The translations under genes and the position numbers were made by a program. The notes below the pieces were generated by a model. That model saw nothing but the letters and a program-made list of their open reading frames with translations, was not told where the DNA came from and searched no databases. Positions 1 through 5,684 of a DNA stretch of 7,906 nt are shown one piece after another. Within the stretch, counting starts at the first letter, position 1; each line of letters begins with the position of its first letter. This stretch comes from an uncultured Gemmatimonadota bacterium (GTDB lineage: Bacteria > Gemmatimonadota > Gemmatimonadetes > Gemmatimonadales > GWC2-71-9): the NCBI GenBank assembly GCA_946887295.1, contig CAMPKP010000150.1, positions 1 through 7,906 of the forward strand. The letters run 5' to 3'.

Positions 1-1
1 G

Positions 2-292
2 CCCATCCGGATGATCGCCCAGAACGCGGGCGCCGAGGGCTCGATCGTGGTCGCCAAGGTGAAGGAGTCGAAGGACAAGAACTTCGGGTACAACGCCGCC
101 ACCGACACCTACGAGGATCTGGTGAAGGCCGGCGTCATCGACCCGACCAAGGTGACCCGCACGGCGCTCCAGAACGCCGCGTCGATCGCCGGCCTGCTGC
201 TCACCACCGAGTGCGTGGTGGTCGAGAAGAAGGAAGAGAAGCCGGCCCCGGTTGGCGGTCCTCCGGGCGGCGGCATGGGCGGGATGTACTAA
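2..292 (+). CDS. groEL: Chaperonin GroEL, C-terminal end (5' partial)
   Basis: This is the last 96 residues of the 60-kDa chaperonin GroEL, which forms the double-ring ATP-driven folding chamber in the cytoplasm together with GroES. The frame is open from base 2, where the residues before the first Met read PIR, as in the family's [12 protein letters not shown] stretch. The equatorial-domain signatures [19 protein letters not shown] (whose Asp is an ATP-contacting position in E. coli GroEL) and [16 protein letters not shown] are all intact. The protein ends in the typical flexible Gly/Met tail, GGGMGGMY. About 450 residues, and groES if it is adjacent, lie outside the window to the left. A strong hairpin terminator follows the stop by 24 bases, so this is the end of its transcription unit. 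The call is certain; only the 5' part is missing. Confidence 0.98.
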   Translation, partial: PIRMIAQNAGAEGSIVVAKVKESKDKNFGYNAATDTYEDLVKAGVIDPTKVTRTALQNAASIAGLLLTTECVVVEKKEEKPAPVGGPPGGGMGGMY

Positions 293-316
293 GCCCTCGC
301 AGCAGCGCTGGACGAG

Positions 317-345
317 AACGCCCCGGGGATTCCCGGGGCGTTTTT
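317..345 (+). terminator. Rho-independent terminator after groEL
   Basis: The arms aacgccccggg (317-327) and cccggggcgtt (332-342) pair perfectly over 11 bp around a GATT loop (328-331). They are followed by a run of five T (341-345). The placement directly after the groEL stop and the GC-rich stem with a U-tract are textbook intrinsic termination. Confidence 0.93.
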
Positions 346-492
346 CGTTGGCCCCCCGCCGAATGTCGGGTCTCGGCCGTCGAGCACGCCCACGCCAACC
401 TGATCGTCGGTGAGAACGAAACCCGGCACGCCGCGTCTGATGGATGACACCCCCAATCAACCCAGCCGCCCCTGAGGGCACGGAGCCTGACG

Positions 493-1110
493 ATGCTAGC
501 TCGCAATGCAGTGTGTTCCGGCATTCTCATCGCCGTCGTGACTGTCGCGCTCGGTGCGGCCTCTGCCGAGGCCCAGCGGCTCTCCCTGTCGCCGACGATC
601 GGTGTCTACATCCCCACGAGCGAGCTGGTGAAGGCGACCCAGGGCCAGGAGTTCAAGCAGGAGATCGCCCTGTCGGTCGGCGGTCGCCTGGGCGTCACGC
701 TCAGTCCGCGCTTCGGCGTGGAGACCTCGGTCAGCTACGTGCCGAGCAGCCTGAGATTCACGTTCAACGACACCGAGACCAAGACCGACGCCACGCTCCT
801 GCTCGGCACCGTCCGCGCGACCTTCCACGCCATTCCAATGACCAGTCCCGTCTGGCTCAGCCTCAACGGCGGCGTCAGCATGATCCGCCGCGGTGGCGAG
901 GCCTACGCCGAGGCCCAGGACAAGAGCGACGTGGGCGGAGTCGTGGGCGCGACCGTCGGATTGCGGCTGGGGAGCATGCTGAGCTTCTACGTCGCGGCGG
1001 AGGACTACATCTATGGTGCGCAGGTGGAGGAGGTCGGACTCGGGAACGAGACCCGCACCCAGAACGACGTCCAGATCGCCTTCGGGTTCGGCTTTCCCGT
1101 CGGGCGCTGA
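493..1110 (+). CDS. Predicted outer-membrane beta-barrel protein with signal peptide
   Basis: This encodes a 205-residue secreted protein. Residues 1-27 form a Sec signal peptide, with a hydrophobic core at about 9-23 and a likely signal peptidase I cut after AEA (27), before Gln28. The mature part alternates polar and hydrophobic residues in strand-like segments such as LSLSPTIGVYIP, LGVTLSPRFGVETSVSYVP, TLLLGTVRATFH, VWLSLNGGVSM, VVGATVGLRLG and VQIAFGFGFPVG. This is the pattern of small OmpA/OmpW-like outer-membrane barrels, about eight strands. The start is supported by GGAG at 482-485, 7 bases before the ATG. The gene stands alone after the groEL terminator, and no convincing promoter was seen in 346-492. 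No exact family or substrate can be named; barrel topology is inferred from the pattern only. Confidence 0.82.
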   Translation: MLARNAVCSGILIAVVTVALGAASAEAQRLSLSPTIGVYIPTSELVKATQGQEFKQEIALSVGGRLGVTLSPRFGVETSVSYVPSSLRFTFNDTETKTDATLLLGTVRATFHAIPMTSPVWLSLNGGVSMIRRGGEAYAEAQDKSDVGGVVGATVGLRLGSMLSFYVAAEDYIYGAQVEEVGLGNETRTQNDVQIAFGFGFPVGR

Positions 1111-1119
1111 GCTCGCGCC

Positions 1120-1148
1120 TTGGTTGGCACGGAACCCGCGATTAGACT
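1120..1148 (+). promoter_or_regulatory. Possible promoter for the small secreted protein gene
   Basis: A weak sigma70-like pair is visible: TTGGTT (1120-1125), 17-base spacer, TAGACT (1143-1148). Expected transcription would start near 1155, giving a leader of about 40 bases. The hexamers match the consensus at only 3/6 and 4/6 positions. The gene could equally be read through from the upstream barrel gene, whose stop is 86 bases before the GTG. Confidence 0.3.
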
Positions 1149-1196
1149 GGTGCGGTCGTTCGTCTGACTACCCGGTCCGTCATCCGCGGGGGACAC

Positions 1197-1577
1197 GTGA
1201 GGTTGAGCTTGATCCTGGCAGGTACACTGCTGCTCGCGCCGACCATTGCCGCCGCCCAGCGGGCGCCGATTCTCGGAACATGGAAGTTCGATCTGAAGCA
1301 GGGAGACAAGAAGCCCGGTCCGCGCACGGTGATCGTGCGCTCCGACAGCAGTGCGAGCTATGGGTCGGAGACCGTGCGCTGGCGGATCATCGGTGACAGC
1401 CTGGCACTCGCGCTGGGCGGCGAATGGGTCAACTACCGGCTCAAGGTCAAGGGAAGGCGTCTGACGCTTTCCGGTGGCGACCTGACCGAGCCCGTCAGCT
1501 TCGAGCTGGTCGGTCCGCCGACTCCCCGGCCCGATACCGTGGCCGTCCCGCCGGACCCGGACACCGAGCAGATCTGA
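1197..1577 (+). CDS. Small secreted beta-rich protein, function unknown
   Basis: This encodes a 126-residue exported protein. Residues 1-20 are a signal peptide (MRLSLILAGTLLLAPTIAAA) with a likely cut before Gln21. The mature part opens with ILGTWKFDL and continues through short amphipathic strands to about residue 106. That resembles the LxGTW opening of lipocalin-like small beta-barrel domains, but the match is too short to assign a family. The last 20 residues are rich in Pro and Asp (PPTPRPDTVAVPPDPDTEQI) and probably disordered. The chosen GTG has GGGGGA at 1188-1193 only 3 bases upstream. A TTG at 1203 in the same frame has better spacing (9 bases) and would drop two residues, so the exact start is unsettled. 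The gene converges on the minus-strand operon. Confidence 0.75.
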   Translation: MRLSLILAGTLLLAPTIAAAQRAPILGTWKFDLKQGDKKPGPRTVIVRSDSSASYGSETVRWRIIGDSLALALGGEWVNYRLKVKGRRLTLSGGDLTEPVSFELVGPPTPRPDTVAVPPDPDTEQI

Positions 1578-1604
1578 GCGCTCGCTCGTCCTTTCGCACC
1601 GTGG

Positions 1605-1628
1605 CGCCCCGAGGACCTCCTCGGGGCG
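1605..1628. terminator. Hairpin between convergent genes, likely bidirectional terminator
   Basis: cgccccgagga (1605-1615) and tcctcggggcg (1618-1628) are perfect 11-base inverted repeats separated by only CC, so about 10 pairs can form with a 4-base loop. It lies 27 bases after the plus-strand stop and 6 bases beyond the stop of the minus-strand hydrolase gene. Neither side has a proper T-run (plus strand: tccttg), so termination may be weak or partly Rho-dependent. The symmetry and position suggest it serves both units. Confidence 0.65.
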
Positions 1629-1634
1629 TCCTTG

Positions 1635-2444
1635 TCAGAGGGCCAGCCCGAGCTGAGCGCCCACCTGCGACACCACGGGGATCGGGCCCAGTGGCTCGTC
1701 CTGTTCGGCTACGTGCAGGGTCCCGAGAAACCCCGCCCGCCTGAGCGCCGGCGCCACGGTCGCGCGGGCATCGTCCGCGGTGTTGCACTGGCGGCTCAGG
1801 TGCGCCAGCACCACGACCCCCAGGCCCGGATGATGGACCTCGCGGAGCAGCTCGGCCGCGGCGCGGTTGGAAAGATGGCCGCCCGCTCCGGCTATCCGCC
1901 GCTGTACCACCGGCGGATAGCCGCTGGTGCGTAGCAGCACGTCGTCGTGGTTGGCCTCGAGGACGATCGCGGTCAGGTTCCGGAGCAGATAGCGGACGGC
2001 CGCGGTGGGGCGGCCGAGGTCGTAGGCCACGCCGACGCGGACGCCGCCGGCCGTCTCGACCGCCAGGGCCAGGGGCTCGGCCGCGTCGTGGCTGGTGGGG
2101 CAGGCGGTAACGACGAACGGCCCGATCTCGGCCTGAGCGCAAAATCCCAGCGGGCGATGCTCGGCGTCGCGCATTCTCGGCGCGAGCCGGGTCCAGGTGC
2201 CCGGGGCCGTCACGACCGGAACCCCGAGTCGTCGGGCCAGGCGCCCGGCGCCGCACGCGTGGTCGCCGTGCTCGTGCGTCAGCACGATGGCGGAGACGCT
2301 GCCGAGCGCGAGTCCCGCCGTCTCGGCCCGGCGCTCGATCTCTTTCGGGCTGAATCCCACATCGATCAGAATCGCGGCTCCGTCGTGCTCCAGCGCGCAG
2401 CAGTTGCCCCGCGAGCCCGACCCCAGCACGTACAACGTCGTCAC
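1635..2444 (-). CDS. MBL-fold metallohydrolase, YycJ/WalJ-like
   Basis: This encodes a 269-residue cytoplasmic metallo-beta-lactamase-fold hydrolase. The order of motifs fits the YycJ/WalJ group: an N-terminal VLGSGSRGNC (6-15), AILIDVGFS (24-32), the metal-binding THEHGDH (56-62), TSHDAAEP (118-124) with a further ligand His119, AYDLG (140-144) carrying Asp142, VLEANHD (161-167), GGHLSN (188-193) and VLAHLS (212-217). All expected His/Asp ligands are present, so it should bind two metals. Known relatives include the Bacillus WalJ, linked to cell-wall and DNA-related stress phenotypes; its substrate here is unknown and a nuclease or phosphodiesterase activity is only inferred. The GTG start overlaps the upstream stop as GTGA and has AGAGGAG 9 bases before it. 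A longer in-frame reading upstream of this GTG is spurious because it lies over the GlmU-like gene. It is the last gene of a four-gene operon. Confidence 0.92.
   Translation of the reverse strand: MTTLYVLGSGSRGNCCALEHDGAAILIDVGFSPKEIERRAETAGLALGSVSAIVLTHEHGDHACGAGRLARRLGVPVVTAPGTWTRLAPRMRDAEHRPLGFCAQAEIGPFVVTACPTSHDAAEPLALAVETAGGVRVGVAYDLGRPTAAVRYLLRNLTAIVLEANHDDVLLRTSGYPPVVQRRIAGAGGHLSNRAAAELLREVHHPGLGVVVLAHLSRQCNTADDARATVAPALRRAGFLGTLHVAEQDEPLGPIPVVSQVGAQLGLAL
1889..1923. repeat. Perfect 13-bp inverted repeat inside the hydrolase gene
   Basis: cggctatccgccg (1889-1901) and cggcggatagccg (1911-1923) are exact reverse complements around a 9-base spacer (1902-1910). On the coding strand the arms spell the conserved Gly-Tyr-Pro-Pro and, after Val-Val-Gln, Arg-Arg-Ile-Ala. 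The Ile codon here is ATA, unusual in such a GC-rich gene and needed for the symmetry. It could form a stable mRNA hairpin or be chance; no function is known. Confidence 0.8.
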
Positions 2445-3610
2445 CCGATCCGGCTCCTCTCGTAGATTCGCCGCAGCGATTGCTCCCGCGCCTCCGACCA
2501 CGCCACCTCGCGCCGGGCGAGCACCCGCCGAGCCACGGTCAGGAATCCATCCTCGCTGAGCCGCTCGCCGGCGCATCCCCAGGCGAACGGCGGGATGTAT
2601 TTGGGCGCCGCCACCGCCCCGAACACGTTCGCCCCCGCGCCGACCACCGCCCCGGTCGGCAGCATGGTCCCGATCGCGGTCTTGGCATGGTCGCCGAAGA
2701 GGGAGCCGAGGTTGGAGCGTCCGGTCTCGATGCGGGTGCCTGCCACCTCGACCCGGACCGGCCCGTAGGTGTTCTTGAGGTTGGATGTCGTCGTGCCGGC
2801 CCCGAGGTTCACCCAATGGCCCACCACACTGTGTCCGACGAACCCGTCGTGCGCCTTGTTGCCGTAGCCGAGAAAGACGCTGGCCGCGATCTCACCCCTG
2901 ACCCGGCACTCGGGTCCGAAGACCGATCCTCGTACGAATCCTCCGAGGACCCGCGTTCCCGCGCCGATGTAAGTGGGGCCCTCCAGCCTGGTCCCGCTTC
3001 GCACCTCGGCGCCCTCCTCGACGACGACCGGCCCGCCCCTCACGTCGAAGACGACACCCGGCTCCACCGCCGCCCGGAGGCAGATGACGTCGGCCGGGTC
3101 ACCCAGGACGAGGCTTCCCTCGGGCACGCCGGAGGACGGCGCCGCCCGGAAGTCGGCGCAGTCCGCGGGAAGCAGGCGCTCGAGCGCGGTGACGAGGTCG
3201 AAGGCTCCCCGCAGCAGCACGCCGTCGACCTCGAGCCCGGGTCCGCTGTCGTTCGGGCGCTCCCAGTGCTCCCCCACCGGGATCACCCAGGCCACCGTGG
3301 TGCCGCCATGCGTCAGCCGGCGAACCGGCGCCGCGGACTCGATCGGGGCGCCCGAGGGGGCGAACCAGGAGGCCGCGACGATCGCGGGGCCCTCGATCGC
3401 CATCGGGGCGCGGCAAGGCGGCTCGTCGAACTCGCTGAACCCGGCGACGTGCGACCCCAGGATCGCGGTGGTGTCACGTTGCAGCGCGCCTTCCCACCGC
3501 TCGCGAATCCGCCAGAGACCGGCGCGCAGCTCCGACACCGGCCTCACCCCGGCGAAGGGCGCCCAGGCCGGCCCCGCCGGCTCCGGCTCGAGGAGATAGA
3601 GCGAGGTCAC
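2441..3610 (-). CDS. Alternative GlmU-type sugar nucleotidyltransferase / acyltransferase
   Basis: This 389-residue protein resembles the alternative bacterial GlmU family (the TIGR03991 type, known from Bacteroidetes and relatives). That family is annotated as UDP-GlcNAc diphosphorylase/glucosamine-1-phosphate N-acetyltransferase. The N-terminal part (1-150) has the family's opening, a short acidic start followed by VRPVSELRAGLWRIRERWE (22-40), in place of the classical GlmU LAAGxGTRM loop. Residues about 165-335 form a left-handed parallel beta-helix with hexapeptide-type repeats (VVVEEGAEV, TYIGAGTRV, VFGPECRV, AVVGAGANV). The family-typical stretch GNKAHDGFVGHSVVGHWVNL (250-269), then GAGTTTSNLKNTYGP, is intact. 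A C-terminal helix (about 348-389) is charged. The GTG start overlaps the manC stop by 4 bases (GTGA) with no clear Shine-Dalgarno, suggesting coupling. It probably supplies UDP-GlcNAc for peptidoglycan or envelope glycans. The actual substrate is inferred, since related proteins use other sugar phosphates. Confidence 0.88.
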   Translation of the reverse strand: MTSLYLLEPEPAGPAWAPFAGVRPVSELRAGLWRIRERWEGALQRDTTAILGSHVAGFSEFDEPPCRAPMAIEGPAIVAASWFAPSGAPIESAAPVRRLTHGGTTVAWVIPVGEHWERPNDSGPGLEVDGVLLRGAFDLVTALERLLPADCADFRAAPSSGVPEGSLVLGDPADVICLRAAVEPGVVFDVRGGPVVVEEGAEVRSGTRLEGPTYIGAGTRVLGGFVRGSVFGPECRVRGEIAASVFLGYGNKAHDGFVGHSVVGHWVNLGAGTTTSNLKNTYGPVRVEVAGTRIETGRSNLGSLFGDHAKTAIGTMLPTGAVVGAGANVFGAVAAPKYIPPFAWGCAGERLSEDGFLTVARRVLARREVAWSEAREQSLRRIYERSRIG

Positions 3611-4638
3611 GGGTGGACGTCCCGCACCGCGGGCGGGAGCGCGTCGAGCAGCTGCTTCATCGAGGCGGCGCGATCGGCCGGCATGACCAGGATCCGGCCG
3701 TTGGCCTGCACCACGACCAGCTCCTGCACGCCGTAGAGAATGATGGGGTCCCGATCCGACCAGACCACGCAGTCCTGGCTCTCATGCAGGACCGCCTCGC
3801 CGACGACGACGTTGCCCCTGGTGTCTTTGGGGCGGATGCGCGCCAGGGCCTGCCAGGTGCCCACGTCGTCCCATGCGAACTCGCCGCGCACGACCGCGAC
3901 CGCCTCGCTGCGCTCCAGCAGGCCGACATCGATGGAGATCGGGATCACCTCGCGGAAGAAGCGCTCGACGTCGCCCGCGGCGAGCGCCGGAAGGGCGCCG
4001 CCCACCTCGGGCGTGTGCGCGGCCACCTCCGCGAGCAGCCGCGAGGCCGTCCAGGCGAACAGGCCGCTGTTCCAGAGCGCGCCCGCGGCCATGAGGTCCA
4101 GCGCGGTGGCGGCGTCGGGCTTTTCCGAGAACCTGGCGACACTGCGGGCCGCATCGTCGAGGGGCGAGCCGGGAACGATGTAGCCGTATCCGGTCTCGGG
4201 TCTCGACGGCACCACGCCGACGGTGACGAGCCGGTCGTGGCGGCGCGCGGTCGCCAGGGCCATGCCGGCGGTCTGACGGAACGCCGCGGCGTCGCCCACG
4301 GCCCAGTCCGCGTGCAGGGAGAGGACCTCCGCCTCCTCGTCCCGGCGCCGGGCCTCCCAGGTGGCCCAGATCAGCGCCGGCGCCGTCGACGCGGCCCGAG
4401 GCTCCACCAGCACGTTCTCGGCGGGGAGTCTCAAACGCTCCTGCAGCGTGGCGGCGAGGCCGGGACCGGCGACGACCAGCGTGCGTTCCCGGGGGATGAG
4501 CCCCGCGAGGCGCTCCACGGCGTCTTCCGCGCTCGAGGTGGCGCCCGCGAGCGGCAGCAGCTGCTTGGGATTCTCGGGAGTGCTGAGCGGCCAGAACCGG
4601 GTGCCCGACCCGCCGGCGAGCAGGACCGCCCACCTCAT
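3607..4638 (-). CDS. manC: Mannose-1-phosphate guanylyltransferase
   Basis: This encodes a 343-residue cytoplasmic enzyme that makes GDP-mannose from mannose-1-phosphate and GTP, feeding mannosylated or deoxysugar glycans. Motifs in order: the nucleotide-binding LAGGSGTRFWPLS (7-19), PKQLL (24-28), VEPRAASTAPA (78-88), SRPETGYGYI (145-154), RFSEKPD (169-175), WNSGLFAW (189-196), ISIDVGLLER (234-243) and FAWDDVGTW (254-262). Length matches the single-domain form; the isomerase domain of the roughly 470-residue two-domain enzymes is absent. The usual PADH segment reads SLHADWAV (107-114), with Trp in place of the usual His, a change worth noting. The ATG lies 7 bases after the Roadblock gene's stop with no obvious ribosome site, so it is probably translated by coupling. 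Its stop overlaps the next gene's start. The family call is firm; the exact sugar specificity is inferred. Confidence 0.93.
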   Translation of the reverse strand: MRWAVLLAGGSGTRFWPLSTPENPKQLLPLAGATSSAEDAVERLAGLIPRERTLVVAGPGLAATLQERLRLPAENVLVEPRAASTAPALIWATWEARRRDEEAEVLSLHADWAVGDAAAFRQTAGMALATARRHDRLVTVGVVPSRPETGYGYIVPGSPLDDAARSVARFSEKPDAATALDLMAAGALWNSGLFAWTASRLLAEVAAHTPEVGGALPALAAGDVERFFREVIPISIDVGLLERSEAVAVVRGEFAWDDVGTWQALARIRPKDTRGNVVVGEAVLHESQDCVVWSDRDPIILYGVQELVVVQANGRILVMPADRAASMKQLLDALPPAVRDVHP

Positions 4639-4645
4639 GAGCGGG

Positions 4646-4999
4646 TCACAGCATGCCGGCCAGCGCGGGCCGGTGGTGCCGGAGATCGTAGAGCAGGGGA
4701 CCCACGTCGGCCTCGGGTCGGGTCAGAATCGCCAACCAGTCCTCCCGGCCCGCTCGGGCGAGCAGCACGAGACCGCCGGCGTACTCGAGCACGGCGGTTC
4801 GGAGCTCGCCCCGCCCGGCGCCTTCGCCGAGCCTCGTGGCGCATTGGGCCAGCGTGGCGGAGAGGGCAGCCACCGACTCGGCATCGAATGCCTCGCCCGC
4901 CGCGTGATCGATCGGTAGGCCCTCGCCGCTCAGGAGCAGCGCCGCCTGAACTCCCTCGCGCGCGGCGAGGCTGCGCAGAACATCGCCCAAACCCGCCAT
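4646..4999 (-). CDS. Roadblock/LC7 domain protein
   Basis: This encodes a 117-residue single-domain protein of the Roadblock/LC7 (MglB-like) fold, whose members act as dimeric partners or GTPase-activating factors of small Ras-like GTPases. It shows the fold's order: an N-terminal helix (MAGLGDVLRSLAAREGVQAA), a strand pair (ALLLSGEGLPIDH, 20-32), a long helix (about 40-58, SVAALSATLAQCATRLGEG), two strands (LRTAVLEYAGGLVLLARAG, 66-84; DWLAILTRPEADVG, 87-100) and a C-terminal helix (about 100-115). Start evidence is GGAG 8 bases before the ATG. The frame is open far upstream, but that is a GC-rich artefact opposite other genes. It is the first gene of the minus-strand operon, directly below a good promoter. 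No small GTPase gene is next to it in this window, so its partner is unknown, and any link to the nucleotide-sugar enzymes downstream is only positional. Confidence 0.88.
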   Translation of the reverse strand: MAGLGDVLRSLAAREGVQAALLLSGEGLPIDHAAGEAFDAESVAALSATLAQCATRLGEGAGRGELRTAVLEYAGGLVLLARAGREDWLAILTRPEADVGPLLYDLRHHRPALAGML

Positions 5000-5038
5000 T
5001 CGTGATGCTCCGTCAGCGAAGGGAAAAAAGGTGAGCGC

Positions 5039-5067
5039 AACGTAGAGGTCGCCTCGGGCGAAGTCAA
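5039..5067 (-). promoter_or_regulatory. Promoter of the Roadblock-manC-GlmU-hydrolase operon
   Basis: Read on the minus strand, TTGACT (5067-5062) is followed by a 17-base spacer and TACGTT (5044-5039). The first five bases of the -35 match the consensus and the -10 has T, A and the final T. Transcription would start near 5032, giving a leader of about 33 bases that carries the GGAG ribosome site of the Roadblock gene. Confidence 0.68.
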
Positions 5068-5069
5068 GA

Positions 5070-5083
5070 AACCACGCGCGGTT
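5070..5083. promoter_or_regulatory. Near-palindrome between divergent promoters, possible operator
   Basis: AACCaCGCGcGGTT is a 14-base palindrome with a single mismatched pair (A5074/C5079). It lies between the two divergent -35 boxes and overlaps the first two bases of the plus-strand -35. A dimeric regulator bound here could affect both units, but no regulator gene is present nearby to support this. Confidence 0.35.
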
Positions 5084-5110
5084 GACCCGACTCACATCCG
5101 CTCTTAACCT
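5082..5110 (+). promoter_or_regulatory. Promoter of the lipoprotein-serS unit
   Basis: TTGACC (5082-5087), a 17-base spacer and TAACCT (5105-5110) form a good sigma70-like promoter. The expected start point is about 5116-5119, one to four bases before the ATG at 5120. The mRNA would therefore be leaderless or nearly so, which fits the lack of any Shine-Dalgarno in the pyrimidine-rich run tccctctct just before the ATG. Confidence 0.62.
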
Positions 5111-5119
5111 TCCCTCTCT

Positions 5120-5677
5120 ATGCCGACATTTCGCCGTCTCCTGCCCCTCCTTGTTCTGTCGGCTGCCGCCGCCTGCAGCGACAACGACAATCTGCCCGAC
5201 CCCACCCAGGAAAACTTCGTTGACACGGTCACGGTCGGCTCGCTCACCGACACCCCGATCACCACCGCGAGCGGGTTCTCCGTGGGGAGCGGCGCGATCC
5301 GGACCGACCTGAGTCCCGACTTCGATTTCGCGTACGACATCCAGGGCGACCCGGCGACCGGCACTCGGGTCATCCTTCCGCGCGCCGCGCTCGGAATCGA
5401 CTCGGACAACTCGGCCGAGCCCGGAGTGATGCGCCGGGACGAGGCCTTCGACGCGATCGAGGCCGCGCCCAGCAACGGGTACGTGACCGACGAGGCGGTG
5501 CCGGTAGCGCTCGGTGAGCGATACATCGTGCGATCGCGGGTGCGGTGCAACATCGGCGTGCCGGTGTACGCCAAGGTGGAGATCATCGGCCTGGAGGACA
5601 ATTCGCTGGTCCTCAAGGTGCTGGCGAACACCAATTGCGGCTACCGCGGCCTCGAGCCCGGCTTCCCCGACCGCTGA
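5120..5677 (+). CDS. Predicted lipoprotein, function unknown
   Basis: This encodes a 185-residue exported protein. The N-terminus MPTFRRLLPLLVLSAAAAC has two arginines, a hydrophobic core and a lipobox-like end at Cys19, so lipidation by Lgt and cutting before Cys19 is likely. A linker rich in Asp/Asn follows. The mature part looks beta-rich and includes SGFSVGSGAI (51-60) and a C-terminal stretch with two further cysteines (143 and 173), in VRCNIG and NTNCGYRGLEPG, which could pair in the periplasm. I do not recognise a named family. The ATG has no Shine-Dalgarno but sits just below a good promoter, so translation may be leaderless. The stop is 7 bases before the serS start, and the two are probably co-transcribed. 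That link need not mean a shared function. Confidence 0.85.
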   Translation: MPTFRRLLPLLVLSAAAACSDNDNLPDPTQENFVDTVTVGSLTDTPITTASGFSVGSGAIRTDLSPDFDFAYDIQGDPATGTRVILPRAALGIDSDNSAEPGVMRRDEAFDAIEAAPSNGYVTDEAVPVALGERYIVRSRVRCNIGVPVYAKVEIIGLEDNSLVLKVLANTNCGYRGLEPGFPDR

Positions 5678-5684
5678 CCCACGC

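Noticed and set aside
444..1145. Plus-strand open frame overlapping the beta-barrel gene
   Set aside because: It is in a different frame with an Arg-rich shadow composition. The frame from 493 has a signal peptide, strand pattern and ribosome site.
2445..2816. N-terminal extension of the hydrolase
   Set aside because: The frame is open upstream of GTG 2444, but it overlaps the GlmU-like coding sequence. The conserved family N-terminus begins at the GTG, which also has a good ribosome site.
2480..3736. 418-codon plus-strand open frame opposite the GlmU-like gene
   Set aside because: The translated sequence is rich in Arg, Gly, Pro and His with no domain, while the opposite strand encodes a clear conserved protein.
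3613..5034. 473-codon plus-strand open frame opposite manC and the Roadblock gene
   Set aside because: It spans two genuine minus-strand genes and their junction, is compositionally skewed and has no recognisable motif.
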